Shown in pieces: positions 1-11,856 of a stretch of DNA of 64,000 bases (position 1 is its first letter; each line of letters starts with the position of its first letter). Made by a program: the position numbers and the translations under genes. Below the pieces are notes generated by a model. It was given only the letters and a program-made list of their open reading frames with translations, was not told the DNA's origin and searched no databases. The stretch is from Vibrio toranzoniae (GTDB lineage: Bacteria; Pseudomonadota; Gammaproteobacteria; Enterobacterales; Vibrionaceae): NCBI RefSeq assembly GCF_024347655.1, contig NZ_AP025514.1, positions 2,356,001-2,420,000 of the forward strand, given 5' to 3'.

Positions 1-1278
1 CACGTCTTTGTAAGTTACATCGCCCGCTTCAATTGAATCACGCACACCACCAGAGTTCATCACAGCAAAGTCTGCTTTTGCACGCTCCATGTGAGAAGTC
101 GCAATCAAACGACCTAGGTTAGTCTGTTGGAAACGAACAACGTTACGATCACCTTCAAGCTTTCCATTTGTCTCGGCTATCTTAACTTCTAGCTGAGCTT
201 GACCTTGCTCTTGGAAAGGGCGTAGGAATTCAAGTAGCTCTGGATCTTGGGCGATTTCATCTTGAATAAGAACTCGTTGCTTCTTACCATCAATCTTAAC
301 TTTCTTCTTAAGGTTAACTGGAACCAGATCGTAGCTCACCATTTCTAGCTCACCGTTACGGAATTCGTAATCAGCACGACCAACGTACTTACCCCACTCG
401 TGAGCTTGAACGATGTAAGTACCGTTCTGTACGTCGGGTCTACACTCATCACCCGGTGTGAAGTTTTTCTTCGCAACGTTAGGGCCTTCCATACAGACAG
501 GCTCTTGAGAATGACCGCCTACGATCATATCGAGATCACCTTCGTTGAGGTAACGAGCCAATGCTACGTCCCCAGGTGCGTTAACACCACGTTGGCCATT
601 TTCGTAATGACCCATATGAGTGACAGCAAAAATCAGATCCGGACTTTCTGTTTCTTTCAATTCAGCGATTAACTTTTTCGCTTCTTCTTTAGGGTCACGG
701 AAGTCGATGCCAGCGATAAACTCTGGATTCCCAATTTTCGCTGTGTCTTCAGTTGTTAGGCCGATAACTGCAATCTTGATGCCTTGCTTTTCAAACATCT
801 CGTAAGCTTGGAACTTGCGTTCGCCAGTCGCTTTATCGTAGATGTTTGCAGAAAGCATTGGAAAGTTAGCCCAGTCGATCTGCTTTTGTAGTACGTCTAG
901 TGAATTATCGAACTCGTGGTTACCCAATGCCATTGCATCGTAACCAATCTTGTTCATGCCTTTGAAATCAGGTTCTGCATCCTGAAGATCGGACTCTGGT
1001 ACACCAGTATTGATGTCACCGCCAGAAAGAAGCAACACGCTACCACCTTCGGCTTCAACTTCAGCACGGAGTTGATCAACCAGCGTTTTACGCGCAGACA
1101 TGCCGTATTCGCCGTACTTGTTCTGCCAGAAGCGACCATGATTGTCGTTAGTGTGAAGAATCGTTAGCTTGTAAGTTTCATCTTGGTTCCAATCTAGAGT
1201 AGATTGAGACGAACACCCAGCGAGAGTAGCTAAGATTGCAGCACTTAGTGCTGTCTTTAGAATAAGGCGTTGCTTCAT
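1..1278 (-). CDS. nutA: 5'-nucleotidase, lipoprotein (NutA/UshA family), 3' end outside window
   Basis: Surface or periplasmic enzyme that removes phosphate from extracellular nucleotides, the usual Vibrio route for using ATP and AMP as nutrients. The first 426 residues are present and the frame is still open at base 1, so the C-terminal substrate domain is cut by the window edge. The start ATG at 1278 has AAAGG seven bases upstream; an in-frame ATG at 1284 is less well placed. A lipoprotein signal ends in LAGC with the acylated Cys at residue 22. Metallophosphatase motifs follow in order: HTNDNHGRF, GGDINTG, GNHEFD, THMGHY and GGHSQ. These hold the dinuclear metal ligands and the His-Asp pair. 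It is transcribed away from a long AT-rich region and is separate from the kdsA operon. Family assignment is firm; the symbol nutA follows Vibrio usage. Confidence 0.9.
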   Translation of the reverse strand, partial: MKQRLILKTALSAAILATLAGCSSQSTLDWNQDETYKLTILHTNDNHGRFWQNKYGEYGMSARKTLVDQLRAEVEAEGGSVLLLSGGDINTGVPESDLQDAEPDFKGMNKIGYDAMALGNHEFDNSLDVLQKQIDWANFPMLSANIYDKATGERKFQAYEMFEKQGIKIAVIGLTTEDTAKIGNPEFIAGIDFRDPKEEAKKLIAELKETESPDLIFAVTHMGHYENGQRGVNAPGDVALARYLNEGDLDMIVGGHSQEPVCMEGPNVAKKNFTPGDECRPDVQNGTYIVQAHEWGKYVGRADYEFRNGELEMVSYDLVPVNLKKKVKIDGKKQRVLIQDEIAQDPELLEFLRPFQEQGQAQLEVKIAETNGKLEGDRNVVRFQQTNLGRLIATSHMERAKADFAVMNSGGVRDSIEAGDVTYKDV

Positions 1279-1284
1279 TGTCAT

Positions 1285-1642
1285 ACCTTTGAACTTTTTA
1301 GGGGAATCCACTGCTTTTTATAATCTATTGCGACCCCTTTCTTGGAGTTCGAACAATAAGACTTCAACATGACTAATCTTAAATTAACATTCTCGATGTA
1401 ACACGACGATTTCATATTTATGTCGAATTGGTCACGCATAGATCAACACTTAAGTGTAACAAATTTATGAGATTACACTCAAACTTCCCCTGTATCACAG
1501 GCAATCGTTTACTTAAAAAGTGTGATAAATATCAGTAATTTACTATAAATAGGATAAGCCTCATACTCATAAAACAAATCACCGAGTAATCACCTACATT
1601 GTTAATGCCAATTGTAGTAAATAACGGGTTACCCTAGCTGAT
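1285..1642. other. AT-rich nutA upstream region
   Basis: About 360 bases without a gene, between the nutA start and the terminator that ends the kdsA operon. It should hold the nutA promoter. The only operator-like string I see is at 1520-1536, read on the minus strand as ACTGATATTTATCACA. It has one perfect CRP half-site (TCACA) and one poor one, so CRP control is only a weak possibility. No open frame or RNA gene is convincing here. Confidence 0.3.
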
Positions 1643-1675
1643 AAAAAAACGCCTAGTTCAAAGAACTGGGCGTTT
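1643..1675 (-). terminator. Rho-independent terminator of the hemA-kdsA operon
   Basis: Read on the minus strand, a stem of about 12 bp (AACGCCCAGTTC pairing with GAACTAGGCGTT, one G-U pair, loop TTT) runs into seven T residues. It lies 35 bases after the kdsA stop. Confidence 0.9.
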
Positions 1676-1709
1676 GCTTTTCCTCTTAATCTTAAATAAC
1701 TATGCTGAG

Positions 1710-2579
<870 letters not shown>

Positions 2580-2586
2580 TTATTAA

Positions 2587-3396
2587 TTAGTGAACAACCA
2601 CGGTCTTTTCGTTCATGACATTCACTTGAGATTTCAGTAATTCAGATGCAGGGTCATCTGGGCATTGGTCGATAAAATATTGATAATCTGTTGCGGCTAC
2701 TTGATGACAGTCTAGCTGCTGATAAATAAACCCGCGATCACGGATTTCATACGGGTCATCCGGAACAAACGTCAAAGCAAGGTCTGTGCATTTCAATGCC
2801 AGCGTATAACGCTCTTCTCGTAGTAATGCACTCTTAAGTAACGCTAGCCATTTACCGATAATCGTTGGGTGATCAGCGACCTCTAAATGCTCTGCTTTCA
2901 ACTTAGCGAGTGGCCCATCATGGCCAATCAACCAGGCTCGTAAGGTTTTTGCACCAACATATTCGCCATTGTAAGGATTAATATAGAGAGCAGCTTGGCC
3001 ATACCAACTCACTTTAAGCAAAAACTGAGTTGGAAAAGAAACCCCCTCTACAGGGAAGCCTAGCTTTCGACCTAGAAAAAGAAAGATCGCGCCAAGACTC
3101 ACTGGAATCCCCTTCTTTCTCTCAAGTACTTTGTCTATAAATGCGTTCTCCGAAGAGAAATACGCCTCTTTATCGCCAGCGAAGCCCCATTCAAAAAAGA
3201 ATAGTCGAATAAAAGACTCAAATTTCTGCTGTTCGTCGGTTTCATGAACCAAAGCAAACTCAGCTTCTTTAAACAATCTTGCCAGTTCTTGCTCTGCCCA
3301 ACTGTCTTGAGTTTCTGGGTTAATCGCTTTATTTAAGATCAATGCACCTTCAGCTAATTCTAGCTGGTCAAAGTCTTCATCAAAAAATTCGTACAT
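2587..3396 (-). CDS. sirB1: SirB1 family protein (transglutaminase-like and TPR)
   Basis: A 269-residue cytoplasmic protein of the SirB1/YchA family. The N-terminal half is a transglutaminase-like fold, with the conserved region around residues 90-125 (KGIPVSLGAIFLFLGRKLG, then GVSFPTQFLL). The C-terminal third looks like tetratricopeptide helices (ALKCTDLALTFVPDDPYEIRDRG). No signal peptide. The molecular role is unknown; the Salmonella name came from an effect on invasion-gene expression that does not define a function. It sits between sirB2 and kdsA in the conserved hemA-kdsA operon, 22 bases before kdsA. The family call is firm, the function is not. Confidence 0.85.
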   Translation of the reverse strand: MYEFFDEDFDQLELAEGALILNKAINPETQDSWAEQELARLFKEAEFALVHETDEQQKFESFIRLFFFEWGFAGDKEAYFSSENAFIDKVLERKKGIPVSLGAIFLFLGRKLGFPVEGVSFPTQFLLKVSWYGQAALYINPYNGEYVGAKTLRAWLIGHDGPLAKLKAEHLEVADHPTIIGKWLALLKSALLREERYTLALKCTDLALTFVPDDPYEIRDRGFIYQQLDCHQVAATDYQYFIDQCPDDPASELLKSQVNVMNEKTVVVH

Positions 3397-3424
3397 AGAT
3401 AGTTAACCGAAAATAAGGAGATAA

Positions 3425-3808
3425 TTAACCGAAAAATGTTGGTGTCTTCGTCATTGCGATTTTGCCTGCCATTGCTAACCAGCCAAGCGCACCAAAGAAA
3501 GAGAACACTCTCAGTAGATTGTTTTTACCTAGCTTAAGCGCAAAGAAACCCAGTGCGATGTAAGCCATAACACAAGTTAGTTTTTCGGTTAACCATGGTG
3601 CTGCAGGTGTAAATGGAATAAAGCCAGTGATAAAAATCAAACCAATACCTGATAGCAGTAGCAACGAGTCATTGATATGAGGAAAACGCTGCAAGAAAGG
3701 ATGCTTAAGCTTCGGAGAGTTAGCCATCATAAGAGCGAAACGAATCGAAAGCAGCAGTGCGCTTATCGCAATCGTTAGTAAGTGAAAATGTTTTAAACCT
3801 TCGTACAT
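3425..3808 (-). CDS. sirB2: SirB2 family inner-membrane protein
   Basis: A 127-residue very hydrophobic protein with four likely membrane helices (about residues 8-30, 45-67, 72-95 and 100-118), matching the SirB2/YchQ family in length and layout. The KHFHLLTIAISALLLSIRF start and the PHINDSLLLLSGIGL segment are typical. No catalytic motif is visible. It lies 28 bases upstream of sirB1, and 183 bases separate it from prmC, so an extra promoter may exist there. Function is unknown in the family; only membrane location can be inferred. Confidence 0.85.
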   Translation of the reverse strand: MYEGLKHFHLLTIAISALLLSIRFALMMANSPKLKHPFLQRFPHINDSLLLLSGIGLIFITGFIPFTPAAPWLTEKLTCVMAYIALGFFALKLGKNNLLRVFSFFGALGWLAMAGKIAMTKTPTFFG

Positions 3809-3991
3809 GGTATTCCTTTATATTTTTATATGTGCTTTCGTTAACACGAGCCACACAATACCCGTAAATGCTCTGTATTTCTGCGTTAAATGCATCACCG
3901 AGTGAAATGTATTGTCGAGTTAAAGGTATAAATTTAGCAACTTCATCATCTATTGCTCACAAGATGATTAACCGCAGCCGATGGACAGTCA

Positions 3992-4885
3992 CTATCTATA
4001 AACAGTAACTACCGATGAACAGTAACGACCCAATGTCACTCGGTCATTACCACCGTAATCTTTCTCTGTGACAACCTCGAGATAACCGAGCGCCTGCATT
4101 ATCTCACGCACCGCCAAACCTTGGTCGTAGCCGTGTTCAAATGCCAACCAGCCTTCATTTTCCAAAAAGCCACGTGCTTTTTCAGAAATGTATCGAATGT
4201 CAGCCAATCCTTTCTCTTCAGCGACTAACGCAGTCATTGGCTCAAAACGTACATCCCCTTGAGATAAATGAGGGTCATCTTTCTCAATATAAGGTGGGTT
4301 AGAGACAATTAAAGAGAACTTGGTATCGTTGCCATCAGAAGCTAGTTCACTTAAAGGCTCAAACCAACTGCCATGTAAAAACGTAGCGTTGGTGATGTTT
4401 AAGCGCTTCGCATTTTCTGTCGCAAGCTCTTGAGCTTCAGGGCGCAGATCAATACCCGTCACTGGTCTATTTGGCATTTCAGACGCTAACGCCAATGCAA
4501 TTGCACCAGTACCAGTACCCAAATCTAGAATCGCACCTTGTTTGCCATAGGTTTTATCTAAAGCCACTTCAACCAAACGTTCAGTGTCTGGACGAGGGAT
4601 TAAGGTAGAAGGAGAAACTTTTAACGGCAATGACCAAAACTCACGTTCACCAATAATATAAGCCACAGGCTCACCGGTTAAACGTCGTCTTAAAAGTGCA
4701 TTGAATTCGGACTCTTGTTCTGAGGTAAGAAGCTTCTCAGGCCAAGTAAGCAAGTATGACCTTGGTTTGTCTAAAACGTGACAAAGCAGTACCGCGGCAT
4801 CAATAGAGGGTGATGTGTTATCACCCTTTTGAAGCTGTACGATTGCTGATTTTAAAGCGCTTTCAACCGTATATGCTGACTGCAT
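3992..4885 (-). CDS. prmC: Peptide chain release factor N5-glutamine methyltransferase
   Basis: Uses S-adenosylmethionine to methylate the glutamine of the GGQ motif in release factors RF1 and RF2, which speeds peptide release on the ribosome. The 297 residues have the N-terminal helical domain, SAM motif I (ILDLGTGTGAIALALA, about residues 119-134) and the catalytic NPPY at 196-199, which contacts the target glutamine. The gene starts five bases after the prfA stop, so enzyme and substrate are co-expressed. The C-terminus is somewhat longer than the 277-residue E. coli protein. Secure call. Confidence 0.96.
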   Translation of the reverse strand: MQSAYTVESALKSAIVQLQKGDNTSPSIDAAVLLCHVLDKPRSYLLTWPEKLLTSEQESEFNALLRRRLTGEPVAYIIGEREFWSLPLKVSPSTLIPRPDTERLVEVALDKTYGKQGAILDLGTGTGAIALALASEMPNRPVTGIDLRPEAQELATENAKRLNITNATFLHGSWFEPLSELASDGNDTKFSLIVSNPPYIEKDDPHLSQGDVRFEPMTALVAEEKGLADIRYISEKARGFLENEGWLAFEHGYDQGLAVREIMQALGYLEVVTEKDYGGNDRVTLGRYCSSVVTVYR

Positions 4886-4890
4886 ACTGA

Positions 4891-5979
4891 TTAGTTGTGC
4901 TCAGAAAGTGCAGCAAGTTGGTCGGCTTGGTGTTCTTGAAGAACAGGATCAAGCAAGCTTTGCATATCGCCTTCAAGTACTTCGTTCAGACGGTAAATTG
5001 TCAAGTTGATGCGGTGATCAGAAACACGACCTTGTGGGTAGTTGTACGTACGAATACGATCACTACGGTCACCAGAACCTAGTAGGTTACGACGTGTGTC
5101 AGAAACAGCTGCAGCGCGGCGCTCTTCTTCAGCCTGAACGATACGAGCCGCAAGCACAGCCATCGCTTTCGCTTTGTTTTTATGCTGAGAGCGCTCGTCT
5201 TGACACTCTACGACTGTGCCCGTTGGTAAGTGAGTAATACGGATTGCTGAATCCGTGGTGTTAACGTGTTGACCACCCGCGCCAGAAGCACGGAAAGTAT
5301 CAATTTTAAGATCGCCAGCTTTGATTTCTGGAAGATCAGCTTCTGGGATCTCAGGCATCACTGCGACCGTACATGCAGAAGTATGAACACGGCCTTGGGA
5401 TTCAGTTTCAGGAACACGCTGCACACGGTGACCACCCGACTCGAATTTCATGGTACCGTAAACACTGTCGCCACTTATTTTGGCGATCATTTCTTTAAAG
5501 CCGCCCTGCTCTGAAACATTGCTGCTCATCACCTCGACACGCCAACCTTTTTTCTCGGCAAATTTAGAGTACATACGGAAAAGGTTACCCGCAAAGATAC
5601 CCGCTTCATCACCCCCCGCACCTGCGCGGATTTCTAGGAAACAGTTACGCTCATCATTTGGATCTTTTGGAATAAGAAGAATTTGCAGCTCATCAGTCAG
5701 ACGTTCAATGTTCGCTTTCGCCTCTTTGATTTCTTCTTGCGCCATTTCGCGCATTTCTGCGTCATCTTCATTTGCCATCTCTTCAGCAGCTTCTAAATCT
5801 TCTTGAGCTTGCTGGTATGACTGGAAGCAAGCCGTCACTTCTTCAAGCTGAGAATACTCTCTTGAAAGTGCACGGAATTTGTCTTGATTCCCGATTACAT
5901 CTGGATCACCAAGTAGATGTTGAACTTCTTCATAGCGTTCAACAAGTGTTTCAAGCTTTACTAGAATCGAGGCTTTCAT
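4891..5979 (-). CDS. prfA: Peptide chain release factor 1
   Basis: Class I release factor that reads UAA and UAG in the ribosomal A site and triggers hydrolysis of the finished peptide. 362 residues. An acidic N-terminal coiled-coil domain (residues 40-95) is followed by the codon-reading PxT motif, here PET in [14 protein letters not shown] at about residue 190. The catalytic GGQ lies in [12 protein letters not shown] at about 235. The PxT rather than SPF motif marks RF1 and not RF2. It lies in the conserved hemA-prfA-prmC order, 28 bases after hemA. Secure. Confidence 0.98.
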   Translation of the reverse strand: MKASILVKLETLVERYEEVQHLLGDPDVIGNQDKFRALSREYSQLEEVTACFQSYQQAQEDLEAAEEMANEDDAEMREMAQEEIKEAKANIERLTDELQILLIPKDPNDERNCFLEIRAGAGGDEAGIFAGNLFRMYSKFAEKKGWRVEVMSSNVSEQGGFKEMIAKISGDSVYGTMKFESGGHRVQRVPETESQGRVHTSACTVAVMPEIPEADLPEIKAGDLKIDTFRASGAGGQHVNTTDSAIRITHLPTGTVVECQDERSQHKNKAKAMAVLAARIVQAEEERRAAAVSDTRRNLLGSGDRSDRIRTYNYPQGRVSDHRINLTIYRLNEVLEGDMQSLLDPVLQEHQADQLAALSEHN

Positions 5980-6007
5980 AATGTCTTATCTTATTGGGGG
6001 TCTAATA

Positions 6008-7267
6008 TTATTGAGGGTTTTCTAGGCCCAAACTCTGTCTAATGACCGTTAATTTTGCAGGTTCTCCTTGCTCTGCTGCACTTTGGAGTGCTCGCGTTGG
6101 AGCATGGATCAATTTGTTTGTGAGCTTATTACTGAGCTCAAGTAAAACTTTTTCGGGGTCACCGCCAGCAGCAAGTGATTGCAAACTCTTACTTAATAAT
6201 TCTTCTCGTATTTCGTTGGCCGATTTACGGTAATCACGAATACTGTCAACTGCTTGCAATGAACGCATCCAACTCATGAATGCAGCACTTTCTTCGCTGA
6301 CAATCGCTTCAGCTTGAATCGCTTCCACTTTACGTTGCTCAATATTACCATCAACAATCGACTGCAGGTCATCCACTGAATATAGATACGCATCATTCAG
6401 TTCGCCTACCTGAGATTCAACGTCACGAGGTACAGCAATATCAACCAACAACATTGGTTGGTGTTTTCTTGTTTTCAAAGCAGTTTCGACCATTCCCTTA
6501 CCTATGATAGGCAATGGGCTTGCTGTTGAGCTAATCACAATATCCGCTCTATGCAGATGGTCCGGAATCTCATTGAGGCTGATCACTTCAGCACCAAACT
6601 CTTCAGCTAGCCCTAAAGCACGTTCACGAGTTCGGTTCGCCACAATCATTTTGGTACAGCCATTCGCCGACAGGTGCTTAGCCACCAGTTCAATAGTTTC
6701 CCCCGCACCAACCAATAACACTGTTGATGCGGCAATCGATTCAAAAATTTGCTTGGCTAACGTACAGGCGGCGTAAGCAACAGAAACGGCACTACCGCCA
6801 ATTTCAGTTTCCGTTCGAACTCGTTTCGCAACAGAGAAGGATTTCTGGAATAGCTTTTCCATTGAAGCATCAACAGATTGGTTCTCTCTTGAATCTGTAT
6901 AAGCTTGCTTCACCTGACCTAAGATCTGCGGTTCACCTAACACCAAAGAGTCCAAGCCACAGGCCACACGCATTAAATGTTTTATTGCAGCTTGCTCTTC
7001 ATGGATATACAGGCTTGGCTTTAGCTCTTCAGGGCTCACTTGATGGAACACTGATAACCAATCGATCAGCTTGTTTTTTGCCACGCCTTTAACGTCACAA
7101 TACACTTCAGTTCGATTACAGGTAGAAAGTATGACACTTCCATTTACGTGTGCATTTGCGTTGAGTTGCTTAAGTGCCTCAGATAATTTATCTGGACCAA
7201 AAGCGACTTTTTCGCGCAATTCAACCGACGCAGTGTTGTGATTGATACCTACGGCAAGCAAAGACAT
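6008..7267 (-). CDS. hemA: Glutamyl-tRNA reductase
   Basis: First committed step of tetrapyrrole synthesis by the C5 route: NADPH-dependent reduction of glutamyl-tRNA to glutamate-1-semialdehyde. 419 residues. The nucleophilic cysteine is Cys50 in [12 protein letters not shown], the same number as in E. coli. The NADPH-binding segment is [17 protein letters not shown], and a C-terminal dimerisation helix ends the protein. It heads the minus-strand operon and diverges from lolB across 160 bases. That divergent arrangement (hemA/lolB) is conserved in gammaproteobacteria. Confidence 0.98.
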   Translation of the reverse strand: MSLLAVGINHNTASVELREKVAFGPDKLSEALKQLNANAHVNGSVILSTCNRTEVYCDVKGVAKNKLIDWLSVFHQVSPEELKPSLYIHEEQAAIKHLMRVACGLDSLVLGEPQILGQVKQAYTDSRENQSVDASMEKLFQKSFSVAKRVRTETEIGGSAVSVAYAACTLAKQIFESIAASTVLLVGAGETIELVAKHLSANGCTKMIVANRTRERALGLAEEFGAEVISLNEIPDHLHRADIVISSTASPLPIIGKGMVETALKTRKHQPMLLVDIAVPRDVESQVGELNDAYLYSVDDLQSIVDGNIEQRKVEAIQAEAIVSEESAAFMSWMRSLQAVDSIRDYRKSANEIREELLSKSLQSLAAGGDPEKVLLELSNKLTNKLIHAPTRALQSAAEQGEPAKLTVIRQSLGLENPQ

Positions 7268-7427
7268 GTATCAGAAGTTCTCGATCAGGGAATGGAAACA
7301 AGGGGCGAATTTTACTTGATGCATGGCTCTATTTAAAGAGCAAGCGGGATTTGTTTTCCTGAGTTCGTGAATTCAATGCTATAGTTGAAGCGTTTTTTAG
7401 ATAAATTTGAACAAGTTGTGAGCAAAT

Positions 7428-8075
7428 ATGAGCAAGCTTCGTAAAATCACGTCTCTTCTTTTTATGACCATAATTATGGTGGGTTGCTCGTCTATGCCCG
7501 AACAGCCGACCAGCGTTGAATGGCAAACCCACCAAAACCGACTTCTACAAATAGAAAGCTACCAAGCCTCGGGCAAGCTCGCCTACATATCGCCAGAGCA
7601 GCGCCAAAGCTTAAACTTCATTTGGAAACATTCACAAAATCAAAGTCAATTAAGACTCACGACGTTCCTCGGTCAAACCGTATTGAACCTGACCATAGAT
7701 CCGTCGGGGGCCAAAGTCGTGACCTATGACGACCAAGTATTTACTCACGCAAGTGCGTCTGTATTGGTTGAGCAATTGACAGGTTTGCAGATCCCGATCG
7801 ATCATCTGCCCCAATGGTTCCTTGGCATTCCCGACCAAGCAGATAGCTACCAACTCAACAGCACTAACACACTTGAATCTCTATCTAAACAAGTCAGCAG
7901 TCAATTATGGACACTGAATTTTGCTAACTATCGCAATACAGAGATGCCGAGTAAGCAACTATCGGATAAAGACAACGTAAAGGTAGAGATAATTCCCCTC
8001 CCTACTCGATTGTCATTCAAGCAAGACGAGAACAAAATCAACATTGTAGTTTCGAAGTGGACACTGAAAAAATGA
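7428..8075 (+). CDS. lolB: Outer-membrane lipoprotein receptor LolB
   Basis: Final acceptor of the Lol pathway: it takes lipoproteins from the periplasmic carrier LolA and inserts them in the inner leaflet of the outer membrane. 215 residues. The lipoprotein signal has a lipobox ending MVGC with Cys20 followed by Ser, fitting outer-membrane sorting. The remainder is a LolA/LolB beta-barrel half with the [16 protein letters not shown] strand region. Its stop overlaps the ispE start as ATGA at 8072-8075, indicating translational coupling. Sequence divergence is high in this family; context and lipobox make the call firm. Confidence 0.94.
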   Translation: MSKLRKITSLLFMTIIMVGCSSMPEQPTSVEWQTHQNRLLQIESYQASGKLAYISPEQRQSLNFIWKHSQNQSQLRLTTFLGQTVLNLTIDPSGAKVVTYDDQVFTHASASVLVEQLTGLQIPIDHLPQWFLGIPDQADSYQLNSTNTLESLSKQVSSQLWTLNFANYRNTEMPSKQLSDKDNVKVEIIPLPTRLSFKQDENKINIVVSKWTLKK

Positions 8076-8947
8076 TAACAACGCCAACGCACTGGCCTTC
8101 GCCAGCTAAGCTGAATTTATTTCTTTATATCACTGGTCGACGTGACAATGGCTATCACGAACTTCAAACCTTGTTTCAATTCGTCGATTTTGGCGATGAA
8201 TTAACGGTTACCGCCAATGAGAAAACGAACTCGATTACCATTACACCAGACATCCCAAACGTTGCGACCGAAGACAACCTAATTTGGAAAGCGGCTACCG
8301 CCCTTCAACAATATACATCGACCTTTTTCGGTGCCGATATCACGCTAAAGAAAGTGCTTCCTATGGGAGGGGGTATTGGTGGAGGCTCTTCAAATGCCGC
8401 AACCGTGTTGGTCGCGCTTAATTATCTATGGCAGCTAAACCTGTCTGATGATGAGCTCGCAGAGATCGGATTGAAGCTAGGTGCTGACGTTCCTGTGTTC
8501 GTTAGAGGCCACGCAGCCTTTGCAGAAGGAGTTGGAGAACAGCTTCAACTCGCTCATCCGGATGAAAAATGGTACCTCGTTGTTAAGCCTCAAGTGAGCA
8601 TAGCGACTGTAGACATATTCACACATTCAGAATTAACTCGAAATACCCCAAAGCGAGCACTATCAACGCTTCTAGAGCAAGAATACGTAAACGATTGCGA
8701 AAAAATTGTGCGAATGCTGTACCCAGAGGTTGATAAGCAACTTTCATGGCTGCTACAATACTCGCCGTCGAGACTGACTGGTACTGGCTCGTGTGTTTTT
8801 GCTGAATTTAACAGCAAAAAAGAAGCCGAGTTGGTACTAGAAAAACTGCCTGACATAGTTTCCGCTTTCGTGGCGAAAGGACGAAACATTTCGCCTTTAA
8901 AAGAGACTTTGGCTGAGTACCAATCAGCCCACCCACAATCTATTTAA
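8072..8947 (+). CDS. ispE: 4-diphosphocytidyl-2-C-methyl-D-erythritol kinase
   Basis: ATP-dependent kinase of the methylerythritol phosphate route to isoprenoids. I start it at the ATG at 8072, which overlaps the lolB stop as ATGA. An upstream in-frame ATG at 8057 would add five residues inside lolB, and the family normally begins just before the [11 protein letters not shown] segment. 291 residues. The GHMP-kinase glycine loop [14 protein letters not shown] is at about 97-110, and the C-terminal [10 protein letters not shown] loop is present. It lies between lolB and prs as in E. coli. Confidence 0.96.
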   Translation: MITTPTHWPSPAKLNLFLYITGRRDNGYHELQTLFQFVDFGDELTVTANEKTNSITITPDIPNVATEDNLIWKAATALQQYTSTFFGADITLKKVLPMGGGIGGGSSNAATVLVALNYLWQLNLSDDELAEIGLKLGADVPVFVRGHAAFAEGVGEQLQLAHPDEKWYLVVKPQVSIATVDIFTHSELTRNTPKRALSTLLEQEYVNDCEKIVRMLYPEVDKQLSWLLQYSPSRLTGTGSCVFAEFNSKKEAELVLEKLPDIVSAFVAKGRNISPLKETLAEYQSAHPQSI

Positions 8948-8974
8948 AACTGGACGCAACCCGAGGTTTCCACC

Positions 8975-9919
8975 GTGCCTGATATGAAGCTATTTGCTGG
9001 TAACGCAACACCTGAACTAGCCCAACGTATTGCTGATCGTCTATACATCTCTCTTGGAGATGCTACTGTAGACCGTTTTTCTGATGGCGAAGTCGCTGTA
9101 CAAATCAATGAAAACGTTCGTGGTAGCGATGTATTCCTGATTCAATCAACTTGTGCACCAACCAATGACAACCTTATGGAGTTGGTGGTAATGATTGACG
9201 CAATGCGCCGTGCTTCTGCTGGCCGTATTACTGCTGTAATCCCTTACTTCGGTTATGCTCGTCAAGATCGTCGTGTACGTTCTGCTCGTGTACCTATTAC
9301 TGCAAAAGTTGTTGCAGATTTCCTTTCTAACGTTGGCGTTGACCGCGTTCTTACTATTGACCTACACGCAGAGCAAATTCAAGGCTTCTTCGATGTACCA
9401 GTTGATAACATCTTCGGCACTCCAGTTCTTCTAGAAGACATGGCGAACCGAGGCCTAGAAAACCCAGTTGTGGTTTCTCCAGACCTTGGTGGTGTTGTAC
9501 GTGCTCGTGCTACAGCTAAAGCGCTAGGTGATGTTGACATTGCTATCGTTGATAAGCGTCGCCCACGCGCTAACGTTTCTGAAGTAATGAACCTAATCGG
9601 TGATGTTGAGGGTCGCGACTGTGTAATCGTTGATGACATGATCGATACTGGTGGTACTTTATGTAAAGCAGCGGAAGCGCTTAAAGAACGCGGTGCTAAG
9701 CGTGTATTCGCTTACGCAACTCACGCCGTATTCTCTGGTACTGCTGCAGAAAACATCCGCAACTCAGTACTAGACCAAGTTATTGTTACTGATTCAATTA
9801 AGCTTTCTCCAGAAATGGCCGCGACAGGCAAAGTGACAGAGCTAAGCCTTTCTCGTATGCTTGCTGAAGCAATTCGCCGCATCAGCAACGAAGAATCAAT
9901 CTCAGCGATGTTCAACTAA
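8975..9919 (+). CDS. prs: Ribose-phosphate pyrophosphokinase (PRPP synthetase)
   Basis: Makes 5-phosphoribosyl-1-pyrophosphate from ribose 5-phosphate and ATP, feeding purine, pyrimidine, NAD, histidine and tryptophan synthesis. 314 residues, starting at a GTG with GAGG upstream. The first residues, [15 protein letters not shown], match the E. coli protein. The ATP-binding FGYARQDRR region, the flexible [13 protein letters not shown] segment and the PRPP motif [15 protein letters not shown] are all present. Codon use is biased towards highly expressed genes. Only 27 bases separate it from ispE, and a terminator follows. Confidence 0.98.
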   Translation: MPDMKLFAGNATPELAQRIADRLYISLGDATVDRFSDGEVAVQINENVRGSDVFLIQSTCAPTNDNLMELVVMIDAMRRASAGRITAVIPYFGYARQDRRVRSARVPITAKVVADFLSNVGVDRVLTIDLHAEQIQGFFDVPVDNIFGTPVLLEDMANRGLENPVVVSPDLGGVVRARATAKALGDVDIAIVDKRRPRANVSEVMNLIGDVEGRDCVIVDDMIDTGGTLCKAAEALKERGAKRVFAYATHAVFSGTAAENIRNSVLDQVIVTDSIKLSPEMAATGKVTELSLSRMLAEAIRRISNEESISAMFN

Positions 9920-9981
9920 TTAGAGCCTCATAGTTTTTTTTACAAAAGCTTTGTTTTAGAAACACGTTAGAGAAAGACATT

Positions 9982-10011
9982 AAGCACTTCATTTAATGAA
10001 GTGCTTTTTTT
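9982..10011 (+). terminator. Terminator of prs
   Basis: Perfect stem AAGCACTTCAT pairing with ATGAAGTGCTT around a TTA loop, followed by seven T residues, 62 bases after the prs stop. Confidence 0.92.
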
Positions 10012-10142
10012 ATGTCTGAGTGATATCGCACGACTATTTATCACAATCAGGAATAATCGTGTTGCTATCAGCTAGCTCGCACCTTTTTCATAAACTGTGA
10101 TATCATACGGCGCTTTTTGAAATCCCAAGAGAGATCCATACC

Positions 10143-10733
10143 TTGAGCCAACAAATAAAACTTCTCGTTGGACTGGCTAATCCAGGTCCTGAATACGCCA
10201 AAACTCGCCACAATGCGGGTGCTTGGGTAGTTGAAGAATTAGCACGTGTACACAACGTGACACTAAAGAACGAACCAAAGTTCTTTGGCCTTACGGGTCG
10301 TATCATGGTTCATGGTGAAGATCTTCGTTTGCTGATCCCAACGACTTTTATGAATTTATCAGGCAAAGCAGTTGCAGCTCTGGCAAAGTTCTACCAAATT
10401 AAACCAGAAGAGATCATGGTGGCTCACGATGAATTAGATCTCCCTCCTGGCATTGGAAAGTTTAAAAAAGGTGGTGGTCACGGCGGACACAACGGTCTAA
10501 AAGACATCATCAGCAAACAGGGTAACAATAAAGAATTCTATCGTCTTAGATTAGGCATTGGCCATCCAGGACACAAAGATAAAGTTGCAGGTTATGTATT
10601 AGGCAAAGCTCCACAAAAAGAGCAAGAGTGTATCGAGGCCGTCGTTGACGAATCGGTTCGCAGCCTAGACATCTTATTAAAAGATGGCCTACCAAAAGCA
10701 CAAAATCGCTTACATACGTTCAAAGCAGAATAA
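10143..10733 (+). CDS. pth: Peptidyl-tRNA hydrolase
   Basis: Cleaves peptidyl-tRNA that has dropped off the ribosome and so recycles tRNA. 196 residues, starting at a TTG with an AAGAGAG purine tract upstream; the N-terminus [17 protein letters not shown] fits the family exactly and there is no better ATG. Asn13 and the catalytic His23 (TRHNAG) correspond to Asn10 and His20 of the E. coli enzyme. The [12 protein letters not shown] and [13 protein letters not shown] segments are conserved. It is followed 10 bases later by ychF, as in E. coli. Confidence 0.97.
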   Translation: MSQQIKLLVGLANPGPEYAKTRHNAGAWVVEELARVHNVTLKNEPKFFGLTGRIMVHGEDLRLLIPTTFMNLSGKAVAALAKFYQIKPEEIMVAHDELDLPPGIGKFKKGGGHGGHNGLKDIISKQGNNKEFYRLRLGIGHPGHKDKVAGYVLGKAPQKEQECIEAVVDESVRSLDILLKDGLPKAQNRLHTFKAE

Positions 10734-10743
10734 GGTTTATATC

Positions 10744-11835
10744 ATGGGTTTTAAATGTGGCATCGTTGGTCTACCAAACGTTGGTAAGTCAACTCTGTTT
10801 AACGCACTGACTAAAGCAGGCATCGAAGCAGCAAACTTTCCATTTTGTACGATCGAACCAAACACAGGTATCGTTCCGGTCCCAGATCTACGCTTAGATG
10901 CATTAGCAAAGATTGTTAATCCACAGAAGATCCTTCCAACAACAATGGAATTCGTAGATATCGCAGGCTTAGTTGCTGGCGCGTCTAAAGGTGAAGGCCT
11001 TGGCAACAAATTCCTTGCAAACATCCGCGAAACAGACGCTATCGGTCACGTTGTTCGCTGCTTTGAAAACGAAAACATCGTTCACGTTTCTGGTAAAGTA
11101 TCTCCTATCGAAGATATCGAAGTGATCAATCTTGAACTTGCACTGGCTGACTTAGACAGCTGTGAGCGTGCAATTCAACGTAACGCTAAGAAAGCAAAAG
11201 GCGGTGACAAGGACGCTAAATTCGAGATCACTGTACTAGAAAAACTACTACCAGTTCTTACTGAAGGTGGCATGGCACGTACAGTTGAACTAGGAAAAGA
11301 AGAAGCGGCGGCTATCGGCTACCTAAACTTCCTAACGCTTAAGCCAACTATGTACATCGCAAACGTTGCGGAAGATGGTTTCGAAAACAATCCTTACCTA
11401 GACGCGGTTCGTGAATACGCAGAAAACGAAAACAACGTAGTTGTTGCTGTTTGTGCGGCTATCGAATCTGAACTTTCTGAACTTGACGACGAAGATCGCG
11501 AAGAATTCCTTGCAGACATGGGGATCGAAGAACCAGGCCTTAACCGAGTGATCCGCTCTGGTTACGAATTACTGACTCTTCAAACTTACTTCACTGCTGG
11601 TGTTAAAGAAGTTCGCGCTTGGACTATTCCTATTGGCGCAACGGCACCACAAGCTGCTGGTAAAATCCACACTGACTTCGAAAAAGGCTTCATCAGAGCT
11701 GAAGTTGTTGGTTTTGATCACTTTATCGAATTTAATGGTGAGAGCGGTGCAAAAGATGCAGGTAAATGGCGTCTTGAAGGCAAAGAATACATCGTTAAAG
11801 ATGGTGACGTTGTTCACTTCCGTTTCAACGTATAA
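10744..11835 (+). CDS. ychF: Redox-regulated ATPase YchF (OLA1 family)
   Basis: Ribosome-associated P-loop protein of the Obg-like family that prefers ATP over GTP. I start it at the ATG at 10744, preceded by an AAGG tract at 10732-10735. An in-frame start at 10684 would lie inside pth and adds residues not found in the family. 363 residues. The G1 loop is GLPNVGKST (residues 9-17), G3 is DIAGLV, and a C-terminal TGS domain ends with [15 protein letters not shown]. It probably forms a unit with pth. A terminator follows directly. Confidence 0.97.
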   Translation: MGFKCGIVGLPNVGKSTLFNALTKAGIEAANFPFCTIEPNTGIVPVPDLRLDALAKIVNPQKILPTTMEFVDIAGLVAGASKGEGLGNKFLANIRETDAIGHVVRCFENENIVHVSGKVSPIEDIEVINLELALADLDSCERAIQRNAKKAKGGDKDAKFEITVLEKLLPVLTEGGMARTVELGKEEAAAIGYLNFLTLKPTMYIANVAEDGFENNPYLDAVREYAENENNVVVAVCAAIESELSELDDEDREEFLADMGIEEPGLNRVIRSGYELLTLQTYFTAGVKEVRAWTIPIGATAPQAAGKIHTDFEKGFIRAEVVGFDHFIEFNGESGAKDAGKWRLEGKEYIVKDGDVVHFRFNV

Positions 11836-11856
11836 TTACTGATTTTACATCAGATA

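Noticed and set aside
3990..4006. LexA-like string near the prmC stop (ACTATCTATAAACAGT)
   Set aside because: One end is ACTA instead of CTGT, and it lies inside the prmC 3' end, far from any start it could control.
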